From Capniomyces stellatus (taxonomy: Eukaryota > Kickxellomycota > Harpellomycetes > Harpellales > Legeriomycetaceae), in NCBI GenBank assembly GCA_001661515.1, contig LUVW01000005.1, positions 62,001 to 126,000 of the forward strand: 64,000 bases of DNA, in the 5' to 3' direction. Below, piece after piece: positions 54,503 to 64,000 of this stretch. Numbering within the stretch: position 1 is the stretch's first letter; the number at the start of each line of letters is the position of its first letter. The notes beneath the pieces were generated by a model. The model worked only from the letters and a program-made list of their open reading frames with translations. It was not told the DNA's origin and ran no database searches. The position numbers and the translations under genes are program-made.

Positions 54503-56911
54503 TCAAGTGCCGCTTTTCGCTAATCTCCTCTCTGCAGCTTTGGCTCTCAATTCCCTTTGTTTAGCTGCTTCATCAACACTGCCACTATTTCCACCACCAT
54601 CAAGTTTCTTAACCAAAAGCGCCCCACTTCCCCCCAAAACATGTCCCTTTCCAAACGCTTTGTCAAACACAACTCCGCTACTTTTACTTTTACCATCACT
54701 GTTGATTTTATGTGCTGCGTTTGTAAAGTTTTGTTCAAATGTTGGTGTCCAGTTTAATTGGCTTGTATCAACAAGCTCCAGAATCCCTCCACCACCTTGA
54801 CTAATATTCTCATTTTCGTTATTACCAATGCTTTGTTTCTTGGTTCCTTTTGCTTTTGCCTTCCCTTTTTTATCTGCATTCTGTGCCTTTTTGCTGCCTT
54901 TATCCTTTGCTTTCGACTTTGCCTTTGCCTTCTCTCTGCTAATCGCCTTGTTCCGTGCAACTTCGTTCAATTCATCATCTGAAATCCACCCCCCAGGAAT
55001 CCTACTGCCTCCCCAATCAACCTCATCATTAATTCCCTCATCAACCACCTCATGGACATACCGGTACTTGCGAAACACATCCCGAACCGCCCTGCTCTGG
55101 CTAACCTCATACGCCGTCTTTCCCCCACTGTACATTGGCTCTCTTCCGTTCGTTATCGTCAAGTCGTCTCCGTACTCTATCAAAAACTCAATCACCTCCT
55201 CCCGCCCATACGCCGCCGCCAAGTGTAAGAACGTTGGGTACTTGCTCCCATCCACCACCTTTGACTTCTCCAAGTACCGCAGCTCCATCGCTTCGTCCAG
55301 AAACGATCCTATCAGCATCTCCTTTGTCCCCCTCAAATGCTCCATCATCGCCTCGTCCCCAACCCCTTCATCAATCATCATCCTCGCCGTCTTCTCAAGA
55401 TACTCTACATATATTGGGTCTGGACACGGCTCCAACGTCTCTAAACTCGACAACTCGCTACAAACCTCACTCAATTCCTCATCTCTTTCCTTTTCTTCCA
55501 TTGTTCCCATTCCTCCCATTGCTTCCTTTTCCCCTTTTCTTTCTTTTCCTTCTTCATCAACAAAACTAACATACACACTGCTCAACACCGTGTAAACCCG
55601 CTCAACCTCCCCCAAAGTCGGCCGCTCCACCATCACCGGAACCATTCTGATCTCCTTGCTATTATACCCAACCCCATACTTGCCCTCCCCAAAAAACACC
55701 CGCCTCATACTCTTGCTAGTCATCTGGAATATCCTCGAACTCCCCACCAAATACTCCCGCCACTCATACATCATCATCTTTATCTCTTCATACAACTTCT
55801 TCTCATTATACCGCCGAATCTGCGCCCCCGCACTGTTCGCAACCCTTCCTTTTGCATTGTCGTTCTTTGACTGCATACCACCCTGCTTCCTCCGGCTCGT
55901 GTACCGGTGTATCGTCTTGTGTTCCACCAACTTTCCCGTCCTATTGTCAAACACTCCTCCCGCAAAATGCCCCCCCGACAACAACAGCACCGTCCAATAC
56001 ACTTTCTTCCCCCCCTCATCCACCACCTCTCTCCCCTTCCCCCTCTTCCCAACCTCCTCCAACTGCATCCCAACTAACTCTTTCAAGTACTCTTTTACAT
56101 CAACACTCTTGTCCTTTTTCCTCCCACTCACATTCACCACCTCCTTAAACACTCCGTACCTAACCATACTCTCCTCCCCACCTTCCTTTCTCTCTCCAGC
56201 TTTCTTCCCCCCAACCCTCTTTCCACTAGCCTTCTCCAACGCCCTTCTAACCTTCTCATCCCCCATCCCCCCATAAAACCACGTCTTTGCCGTCACCTTA
56301 TCATCCATCTCCTCGCTCGTCTTTGCCTTCTCCCTGCTCTCCAAACCAAGCTCCTTGTCCTTACTACGCAATTCCGCCAACAACTCAAAATCCCTCTCGC
56401 TCTTGCCCCCCTTCTGCTTCCCCCCATACTCTGCCACAATCGACTCAAACTCCGCCAAACTCTTTTGCCATCCCAGTCCCCCCTTCCTCCCCCCATTCAC
56501 TTCCTCCCCCACATCACCTACATCTTCGCCTTTTCCCGAATTCTCTACCATCAACCTCTGCAGCAAATTGTACCGATGCCACTCGCTTTTAAAGTGCTCT
56601 CTCTGCTCTCCCAAACTCCCAAACTCCAATTCCCCACAAGTCCAACACCTAAATCCCCCCTTCTTACTTCCTCCCACCCCCAACTCTTTTAGCTTTTCCT
56701 TTATCTCAAACCCATCAGCCCCAGAATCCTTACCCCTATCCTTCTCCTCTTCGTCGCTAGAACTCTGATCCACATCCTCTACTTTATTTTCCTCCACCTT
56801 ACTCACTCCCTCTTCAACATGATTCGCATCTTTAACACTTGTTCTTAACTTTGCTAGAATTTCTTTTGGAATGTTGAAAATTCTGAAACCCGCCACTATT
56901 TCCCTCTTCAT
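54503..56911 (-). CDS. VMS1: Vms1/ANKZF1, peptidyl-tRNA hydrolase of ribosome quality control
   Basis: Releases nascent chains from stalled 60S subunits and links to Cdc48 and mitochondria. It is a single exon of 802 residues. A C2H2-type finger sits at residues 89-112 (CWTC, then HFKSEWH). The VLRF1 release domain spans about 305-470 (WTVLLLSGGHFAGGVFD, KTIHRYTSRRKQGG), with the catalytic Gln in GAQIRRYNE (about Q364). An ankyrin-like unit lies at about 555-620 (TFLHLAAAYGREEVIEFLIE). A Lys/Ala-rich coil follows. A C-terminal VCP-interacting motif (RELRAKAAERRLAK) ends the protein. The start MKREIVAGFRIFNIP matches the family's short N terminus before the acidic linker. Its coding strand avoids C and is rich in G/A, with the skew obvious on the plus strand. 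Confidence 0.96.
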   Translation of the reverse strand: MKREIVAGFRIFNIPKEILAKLRTSVKDANHVEEGVSKVEENKVEDVDQSSSDEEEKDRGKDSGADGFEIKEKLKELGVGGSKKGGFRCWTCGELEFGSLGEQREHFKSEWHRYNLLQRLMVENSGKGEDVGDVGEEVNGGRKGGLGWQKSLAEFESIVAEYGGKQKGGKSERDFELLAELRSKDKELGLESREKAKTSEEMDDKVTAKTWFYGGMGDEKVRRALEKASGKRVGGKKAGERKEGGEESMVRYGVFKEVVNVSGRKKDKSVDVKEYLKELVGMQLEEVGKRGKGREVVDEGGKKVYWTVLLLSGGHFAGGVFDNRTGKLVEHKTIHRYTSRRKQGGMQSKNDNAKGRVANSAGAQIRRYNEKKLYEEIKMMMYEWREYLVGSSRIFQMTSKSMRRVFFGEGKYGVGYNSKEIRMVPVMVERPTLGEVERVYTVLSSVYVSFVDEEGKERKGEKEAMGGMGTMEEKERDEELSEVCSELSSLETLEPCPDPIYVEYLEKTARMMIDEGVGDEAMMEHLRGTKEMLIGSFLDEAMELRYLEKSKVVDGSKYPTFLHLAAAYGREEVIEFLIEYGDDLTITNGREPMYSGGKTAYEVSQSRAVRDVFRKYRYVHEVVDEGINDEVDWGGSRIPGGWISDDELNEVARNKAISREKAKAKSKAKDKGSKKAQNADKKGKAKAKGTKKQSIGNNENENISQGGGGILELVDTSQLNWTPTFEQNFTNAAHKINSDGKSKSSGVVFDKAFGKGHVLGGSGALLVKKLDGGGNSGSVDEAAKQRELRAKAAERRLAKSGT

Positions 56912-57268
56912 TTTCTTATTTTCAGTCTTTACCGTTGTTGCAATATGTTAATTTAAAATTACTCTTTCATCCCACTCCAACAATTCTCGAAATCCTCTTT
57001 TGGAATTAAAAAAAATTTAGTTAACTCTAATCGGCTCTAAAATTTCGTTCATTTAAATATTAGCGAGTTTGCCAGTTTTATAACTATTTTTTAGTGAGAA
57101 AAAAAAACGTTAAATTTTGCACAATCATCTAAAAAACAAAAAGTTAAACCAAGAGAACCAAGGAAAACTGAAACTTGTTACAATCCAACTAACCAATTGC
57201 AAGTTCAGGACCACTATTTTTCCATTAATTTTGTTTGCAATTTCTACATTCCCGATTTCAGCTCAAAA

Positions 57269-59382
57269 ATGGCTCAGCCGATTCTAAAAAAAAAAACTCA
57301 TAACGCAACAAAACCTGTTATAAAACGCAATCCAGTGTATCTCAGCAACAAATACCCTTCTTTCTCTGCCCCACCTTCTATTTCTCCAAACTTCCAAAAT
57401 ATAGCAAAACTCGACACTTTAAAAATATACCATCCACAGCTCGAATAGTGAAAAAGGCTGACCTCCAAGCTCAGGTGGGGAAACAAAGTGCTGAAGTTGC
57501 TCCGAATGTAAATTGCAATGAATAGCGCACAGAAGAGTGTTATGTTAGTCAACAACATGGTTTCCGACAATATTGCGCTGGATATCAACACCAAGTCTAT
57601 GCTCAGCATTGGTGCAGAGGACTGCGAAGACTTTTAAATTGACTGTAAAAAGTTTGTGCTGAGGCCGCTCTACTCGCTATACGGCAGTCGGTACTCGATC
57701 AAAAACAAACTAGCTATGGTTAAAGAGTATTTCAAACTACGCGCCCATGTCAGCGAGCAGGCTGACGACTCTTTGGTTGGCAGTTCCAGGATCGAGTACG
57801 AGAATTATACAAGTGAAGTAATGAGCCTGAGCAACCTGGAAATGTATATTAAAAAATACATAAACCTGTCACAGTATCCGTATTCAAACAGGCTAAAGGG
57901 CACCTTGCTGTCAAACAACACGAAATACAGACAAACTCTAGTAAAAACCACCGGGCAACTAGTATCTTTTAAGGATGATGCCTGTATAAAACAGATAATC
58001 GACATGAGGTACAGGTCCAACATAATGATCGGCAATATTGGAGCTTTGCCTCAAGAATATGAAGAGTACCTGACAATGGCAGCAAAGGACAAGAAAGAAG
58101 CGTGGAAAAAAAAGGGATTCTACTTTACCCTATCCTTCTTTGCGCCAAGAGCGTTCAAAAAAGACATAGTAATCTACCTCGTGGAACACTGACTGTTTGG
58201 CTTGTGCAAAAAACATGGTATTCACAATCTACACCGAGCTGTGCATCAACTAAGAAGTCACCCTCTGAAAGGTGCCATGCCGAGTGTAACCTCGCCAAAG
58301 CTATTTTTATGGAGTTTGCAAAAACGCAGGCCAATATTGACAGGCTTTTGAAAAAGACAGAAATGAGGCGTAGCACCGAGACGATCTACAGCTTAATCGA
58401 CCTTGGGATTGGTGTGATCGATGGCAAAGACGATGCCATGTTGGCTGCAAGCACGAGGCTCAACATTTATCTAGCAAGGCTTTTGATAAGCGAGGGGGCA
58501 AGTCTGAAATAGTTTGTTTTCTGGGATTTGGAAAAGTACTTTTATTTGGAAGACTTTATGGTACTGAGCGAGGTTCTGTCGAAAAAGGCTGTTTTGGTGA
58601 ACGATGGCAGGGGGGGGGTTTATTGAGAAGGTACAAACAGGTCATTGAGCTGTTGCTGCGGTTCAAGCCGGGCCTTTGTCCCAAAAGCTACAAGGGAATC
58701 AGTTATGGCGCAATTGAAAAGTACATTGAGGTCGAGGATTACGACTGCGGCTGCGACCACAACGGGGCACCGTACATAATTGATATTTGTTTGTGCTGTA
58801 TCAAGTACATAGCCTTTATATCATTTGACGCAATGAAAAAGGTGCGGAAAATAGTCGAGTTTTTTTATTGAAACCAGATCCAAGCCAGTGACTAGAAAAA
58901 TACCAGCAGCCAAACCGAAGCTTGCTGACATCCAGGACAAGGAAGAAAGAACGACCAGTAGTAACACATTTGCGCTGAATGACGCCTACCTTAAAAAGGC
59001 GTCAGAGAAACTCGGATAATTACGAAGAGATAAGAAACATAAGCATCCAGATCAACTATGAGATTGCCGAATTGTCGTTCCAATGTGGAGTTGGGCTAAA
59101 ATCTAGAAGCAACAATGGGGTTAAGGAAGCCAGCAAAAAACAACAAAATCCGTATAATGAAACTTTTGATTGAAAGCGTCGCAAGTCTGGCGAATAACAA
59201 ATTGAATGGGAGTTTTCCGGGCCTGCAAAAACAACGACGTTCATATGGTGAGACTGCTGCTTGATGATGGTGCCAAGCTGAACGGCATACTCAGCAAATG
59301 CGCCGAGGTTGCTTTGACGCACAAAAACAAGGATCTGACCAAGATGCTGGCCAGCAGCAACCCCAAATCAAGTAACGACTAA
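57269..59382 (+). pseudogene. Ankyrin-repeat-type protein pseudogene
   Basis: One frame starts at an ATG (MAQPILKKKTHNATKP). It continues, interrupted by TAG-TGA after HPQLE, then by two TAA codons, through LYSLYGSRYSIKNKLAMVK and YSNRLKGTLLSNNTKYRQTL to about 58192. Later pieces in other frames resemble degenerate ankyrin units: MLAASTRLNIYLARLLISEG (near 58440), IELLLRFKPG, and the last block ACKNNDVHMVRLLLDDGAKL to SNPKSSND and TAA at 59380. A G9 run near 58611 coincides with a frame change. Multiple stops in a family-like order mean decay rather than splicing. The ankyrin assignment is from helix-helix spacing such as xVRLLLDxGAxL, not from a search. Confidence 0.6.
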
Positions 59383-59629
59383 TGGTAATTTTTTTAAAAT
59401 AGAGGGCAGCAAAATCAACTTTAGATATACTCGGCAGAAATGATGCTGCTGTCACAAAGGCGACTCTGATTTGTTTAGATTCATTCATTTTTGCTCTAAT
59501 TCTGCGAGCTTTGTTCAATAATAATAGTGTCTTGAGGTCTGGCCAAATATATTTTTATTCTGATTTTATGTTTGAAAGATTTTATTCAAAGTCAAGTAAA
59601 CTAATAAAGAAAACAAATTGTAACACGAG

Positions 59630-62542
59630 TTAGTATGCAGCAGGGGCTCCCTTCTTTCTACCATCGCTAACAGCGTGAAGGATGCCACCACAGGTCTTTT
59701 TGATGGCTTGTACGGTAGAGGCAGTTTGATCCAGATCCTCAAATCTATGTCCCTTTTTGTACAAGTCCAACAAATTATCGACAGGGTAGAACGGCTCGAC
59801 CATAAGAAGCTCAGGCAAAAGCTGGTGGTGAATTCTTGGAGAGTCAATGGCTTGTTTGATGGACATGTTGTACTCGATTGCGTTGATTAGAACTTGCGAA
59901 GTTGAGGTGATGATCTTACTTCCGCCTGACGCGCCAATAACATACTCTACGCCTTTGTCGTTCAGCACGATTGTGGCTGAAGTTGAAGAGAGCGGTCGTT
60001 TTCCAGGAACTATTTTGGTTTGAATATATAGTAAATATAGCAATTTCAGTTGAAAAATCCGAGTTTAGATATTTAATAGCGTAAACAAGATGTACAAGTA
60101 CTCACCGATGGTGTTTTTTGGCGATGGGTAGAAACCAAATGCATTTTTTTGGTCAGATGTGCTAAAATCATCCATCTCGTCGTTGAAAATCACTCCAGTG
60201 ACTGGATCCATAACCATTGAACCAAAGATCAAGTTGATTGTTGAGGTCATCGACACTGCCATTCCCTCCTTGTCCAAAATGGATATATGCGTGGTTCCGT
60301 GATCTTCTTTGGTCTCATATTCAGGCCCATAGTACATGTAGTCGTTTGTTTTTTCCTATTGTCAAAAAACCCCCCACCCAAAATATATTTATTATCTTCA
60401 TTTCAAGTTCAACAATCCAAACACATTTATTTTAAAATCAGCGCTTTGATTCAACTCACGTCGTTTATTTTGGATCTAAATATGTTTCCCCAATCGGCGC
60501 TCTGCTGAATACTGATTGATTCGGTTATATTGTTCTATTTAATATGGTTATTCGTGTTAGAGGCAATGTTTTTTTTTGTTAATTGCAGTTGTATAATATA
60601 CAAATACAGCTGTCGATGCTTACAAAGTCTGGATCGGCAATTCGGGTTCTTTGGGCAAACGCGACTATTTGTTGAATTATTATTCATGTTTTTATCGAGT
60701 TTTTGCAGAATAAATAAATGCAGCCGAATTTCAATATAAAAAAAAATAAATGCAGCCAATAAAGGTATCGACAATTCAACACATTTCATTGGATGCTCTG
60801 TTGAGCAAGTTATTTGTGATTTATTTACATTTTAGGGCCTCGATGTATCTAGAAAATCAGAAAGATGGTAAAAAAACATGTTTAGTACTTTAATATAAAG
60901 CTATAATTAAAAGTACGCTTAGCTTGAGATTCCCAAGTGTACAACAACTACTACTTCCAATGATTACAATACACAAAAGGAGCGCTTACCTATGCAAACT
61001 CAAAGAGTCCTGGGTGTCAGGGAAAGTGTATCCGTTAAGAATGTTAAAGATTGTTCCAATTATTGTTCCACTTGTTGGTGGTACTCCTGAAATGACTGTT
61101 CTTCCTTTGTATTTAACAATGGTAGGTACTCTGACGATTGGTGCGTAGTTGGCTAAATCCTTTTCAGTTATAATCCCGCCGTTTCTTGTTATTGAATCAA
61201 GCATTGGCTTTGTCAATTGCCCCTACACAAAACACATGAAGCCAAAAACCCAGCTCAGCATCAATGTAAGTCTAAACATATTTTTATCATAGCGATAATA
61301 ATTCTAGAATACTTTTATCGAGGAAAAAAAATAAGCTTGCTCAAGTTACTTTGTAGAATGCATCGGCGCCGTTATTGGCAACAATTTCCAAGGTTTTGGC
61401 AAAATTCTCACGCTTGATAATGTCGGTCTCATTTTTTAATGTCCCATCTGCGTTCAAAAACACGTCCTTAAACCCTTCATTGTTTCTCATTGCCTTTTCA
61501 TTGCTTTTTATTCTGTAGGCCAGAGTGGATCCAGTTACAAATCCTTCGCGAGCAAACTTGATCGTTGGTTGAAACAAGGCCTTCCACTCTAGTCTTCCAT
61601 ACCTACAAACCCAAAGCAGAATAATAAAGTTTTCATTGATCCAAAACTCACAATTGATTTAGTCTATCTGCTGTATTTATTATGTTTATTGGTTGCTTTA
61701 CTTTTTGTGGGCCAGCTCCATTCCCCGAAGTTCTCCAGGAACTGCAATCGACAATCCACCTTCTGAAGATGCATCAGTGTTGTTAAAGTACATTGTTTTG
61801 AATGCCTTCTCAGGTGCAACTTCTCTGAAATCAATCATTTCGTTTACACCCTTTGGTGTATGGATCAACATGAATCCCCCTCCGCCGATTCCAGACGAGT
61901 ACGAATTCATCAGACCAATGCATATTGCTGTCGCAATTGCAGAATCCACAGCATTTCCGCCTTGCTTCAAGACTATATTAAATTGCAACCTAGATTAGTA
62001 ATAGCCCATGATAACCAGCCTGGATGCAACAATTCAAACCGAAAGTCCGTTTTATCTCATTTTATCCCACTTTTGTACTACTAAATCAAAATAAACTTAC
62101 TCCCAACTCCTATTACAGAGCATTCGGCTCTGTCTGCAGCCACAGCACCATTGGTTCCAAATGCCTCTTTGGAGTCTATTTTAGACATGTTTGTTGTGTT
62201 GACTTTTAGGTTCAAGTCAATGACGTCCGCTGTTCTCTTTTCAATCTCTCGGACGCTCAATCTATCCGATTCAATTATTTCAGCCATTGATCTTTTGAAT
62301 ACACCTTCATGTCTACGGTTTGCCTCCTTGAATCCCTTTGGACCTGACTCATACGCGTTTGTGGCCTTTAAATCCCCTGGATTCACGCCTGTGACAGCAC
62401 AGTGTTTGATTAGACAGTATGTACTAATTGTAAACACTGCTGCAATAGCAAGTTTGGGGATCAAACCAATCTTGCCTCTGTTTGGCTTATTGCTAATTAC
62501 CAAGTCTTCGCTTGCTGCGTTGCCTAGCTCGATTTTTGCCAT
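59630..62542 (-). CDS. GGT1: Gamma-glutamyltransferase
   Basis: Cleaves the gamma-glutamyl bond of glutathione and transfers it to acceptors or water; fungal forms are vacuolar or surface type-II membrane proteins. Nine exons: 62101-62542, 61702-61972, 61350-61602, 60990-61222, 60829-60848, 60624-60664, 60460-60534, 60106-60355 and 59630-60009; 654 residues, all phases closing. A signal anchor lies at about residues 25-47. The large-subunit part has [28 protein letters not shown] and [10 protein letters not shown]. The autoprocessing site and nucleophile are in [13 protein letters not shown] (about T466), followed by [11 protein letters not shown] and [20 protein letters not shown] near the end contributes substrate contacts. 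Exon 5 is only 20 nt, and exon 6 only 41 nt; both are required to give [21 protein letters not shown]. Confidence 0.95.
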
Positions 62543-64000
62543 GTTGTTGTCAATTTCCTGCTCTTTATCTGTTGATCCTGTTTTCTTTAGTTTATACTAC
62601 TATTGCTACTTTTGCGAACCAAAATTTAATTAAATAGTACTGTCTCTCTTTTTTAACCTGAGGTCTGGATTACATGTTGGACCAGCCGTGCAGCACTGTT
62701 TGCATTTATACGTCTGACAAAACCTTCTTTCAACGACCCAAAACCATTCTTGGTCAGATTTCTTTTTTATTTTATTTATTTATTGTAAAATGTGCTCAGT
62801 ACTTTTGATTTTATTTCATTTTTGGCATTTAAATCTTTTCTATTGAATCATACCGTTTATATTGTGTCATATCTGAGTTAACAACAGACGACAGGCTTGT
62901 TTGCTAAATTAATTAATTAATTAATTAATCACACAATTCTGCTTTTAGCCTTGTGTCCAGCAACTCATCTTGCATCTTTTAACTTCAACAGCCGTTTAGA
63001 AGAATCAGCAAAACGCCAAAACGGTTTGTGACACCTGTTGTTTTATAAATTTGACGAACTCGATCTTGTTTGATAGATGTCTTTAATACTATTGTTACGT
63101 ACATGTGTTTGTATGTGTGTTTTATTATTACTAAACTAGAGTGATTTGAAAGTATTTCTCTTCAACCCAACAAGATTTATTTGTCAGTTGTATATCAACT
63201 CCGTTTTAATGTTATGGTTGGCATCACAATATATCTTTATTGCCAAACTACGCTTACTAAGTACACATTTGACAGTTCCGAGATTTCCGTTTAGTAAGGT
63301 ATCAGACCCTGGTGTCTTATCTTCACTATAAATACTGGCTTTTTAATATAATATAATATTTGACTAACACTCTGCATAGTTAACCAATTTTGGTTTGCAA
63401 CTATATAACACAAGAAATTGTGCCCAAGTATTAACAAGCTAACCCAAGCCAAACCCAGCCAATATTTGTATTGGTCGTTCGGTTTGTTTTTGAACCGACT
63501 CGGTTTTTGATGCGTATGTCCAATTATTTGTTTTTGTTATCATTATTATTGCTATTCGGATAAAATCTGCTTTACAAACCCAAACAAGGGGGTAGCTTCA
63601 TTAATTCTAAAAAAGGACATATGCTATTATTTTTTAGTTTATTATTCTGAAAAGCCTTTGCAATAAATTCTCGAAGAAAAAACAACTTTCCCAACAGCGA
63701 TCGCATTCAAAAATAGTATCCACTGGGAAAACAAAAAGTATCAAGTATTTAAAATTGGTTTTGTCAAGTGATAATTGCCAGTCAAGTTACGGTTTAAAAA
63801 CGCACCTAACTTACATATTTGTGCCACCTATGCAGATTAGCTTTTACTAAGCTGAATTTGTCGCTTTAGTTAAAATATAATTCATTGTACATTTAGCAAT
63901 TCTGAGCTAAAAACGCTCGAGTATTTTTTTTATAGAAATAATCAATACATTTTTATTTAGCAGTTTAAAGAAACAATAAACGTAAACCTCAAGAAAAAAT
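62543..64000. other. Upstream of GGT1, no gene recognised
   Basis: AT-rich sequence with a TTAA array at about 62908-62929 and no supportable coding region. The frame 63146-63331 has no motifs. Confidence 0.45.

Noticed and set aside
54828..56276. Several long plus-strand frames rich in Ser, Pro, Leu and Phe
   Set aside because: They are antisense shadows of the single-exon VMS1 gene, which has a zinc finger, catalytic Gln and VCP-binding motif on the minus strand.

Overview
The window is AT-rich eukaryotic nuclear DNA with short spliceosomal introns (about 75-315 nt, GTAAGT-like donors). It is almost certainly fungal. Fungal-type genes include a delta-9 desaturase with a C-terminal cytochrome b5 domain, GWT1, YIH1/IMPACT, VMS1 and a NUP98-96 precursor. 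Long AT-rich intergenic regions, an aminoacylase-1, a PXMP4 homologue and a trypsin-like relic suggest an early-diverging lineage, perhaps an insect-associated zoopagomycote. That placement is inference; no rRNA or other phylogenetic marker is present. TAA, TAG and TGA all serve as stops, so the code looks standard.

Layout. 0-8.7 kb is a patchwork with assembly gaps: a decayed non-LTR retrotransposon endonuclease, an aminoacylase-1 gene cut off at a single N, a trypsin-like protease pseudogene, two near-duplicated segments next to Ns, and an unidentified minus-strand pseudogene across a 125-N gap. 10.3-13.8 kb holds convergent SEC17 (alpha-SNAP) and the ADP/ATP carrier. 18.5-20.8 kb holds a two-TM protein and YIH1. 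21.4 kb has a closely spaced tRNA-Glu/initiator tRNA-Met pair. 22.8-27.6 kb holds PXMP4, VMA21 (three small minus-strand exons) and GWT1. A tRNA-Gly lies at 28.7 kb. 29.0-32.5 kb holds convergent GPALPP1-like (DUF3752) and PP5 phosphatase genes. After a 4.4 kb AT-rich gap containing a near-perfect palindrome come the desaturase (36.9 kb), a complex I NDUFB4-like subunit, ESS2 and a secreted Cys/Gly/Asn-rich protein (42.4-43.6 kb). 47.8-56.9 kb holds the 2119-residue NUP98-96 gene convergent with VMS1. 57.3-59.4 kb is an ankyrin-type pseudogene, and 59.6-62.5 kb a nine-exon gamma-glutamyltransferase.

The intact genes are unrelated housekeeping functions: vesicle fusion, V-ATPase assembly, GPI synthesis, nuclear pore, ribosome quality control, splicing, lipid desaturation and glutathione turnover. 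I see no operon-like or metabolic cluster. Exon boundaries were worked out by hand from splice consensus, reading phase and family alignment; in nearly all genes the phases close exactly. I did not find a convincing novel multi-gene system. The most notable items are the tRNA pair with a 7-nt spacer, a coding minisatellite inside the Nup96 solenoid, a GC-AG intron, a 20-nt microexon, a long palindrome, and the decayed secreted-protease and ankyrin loci.
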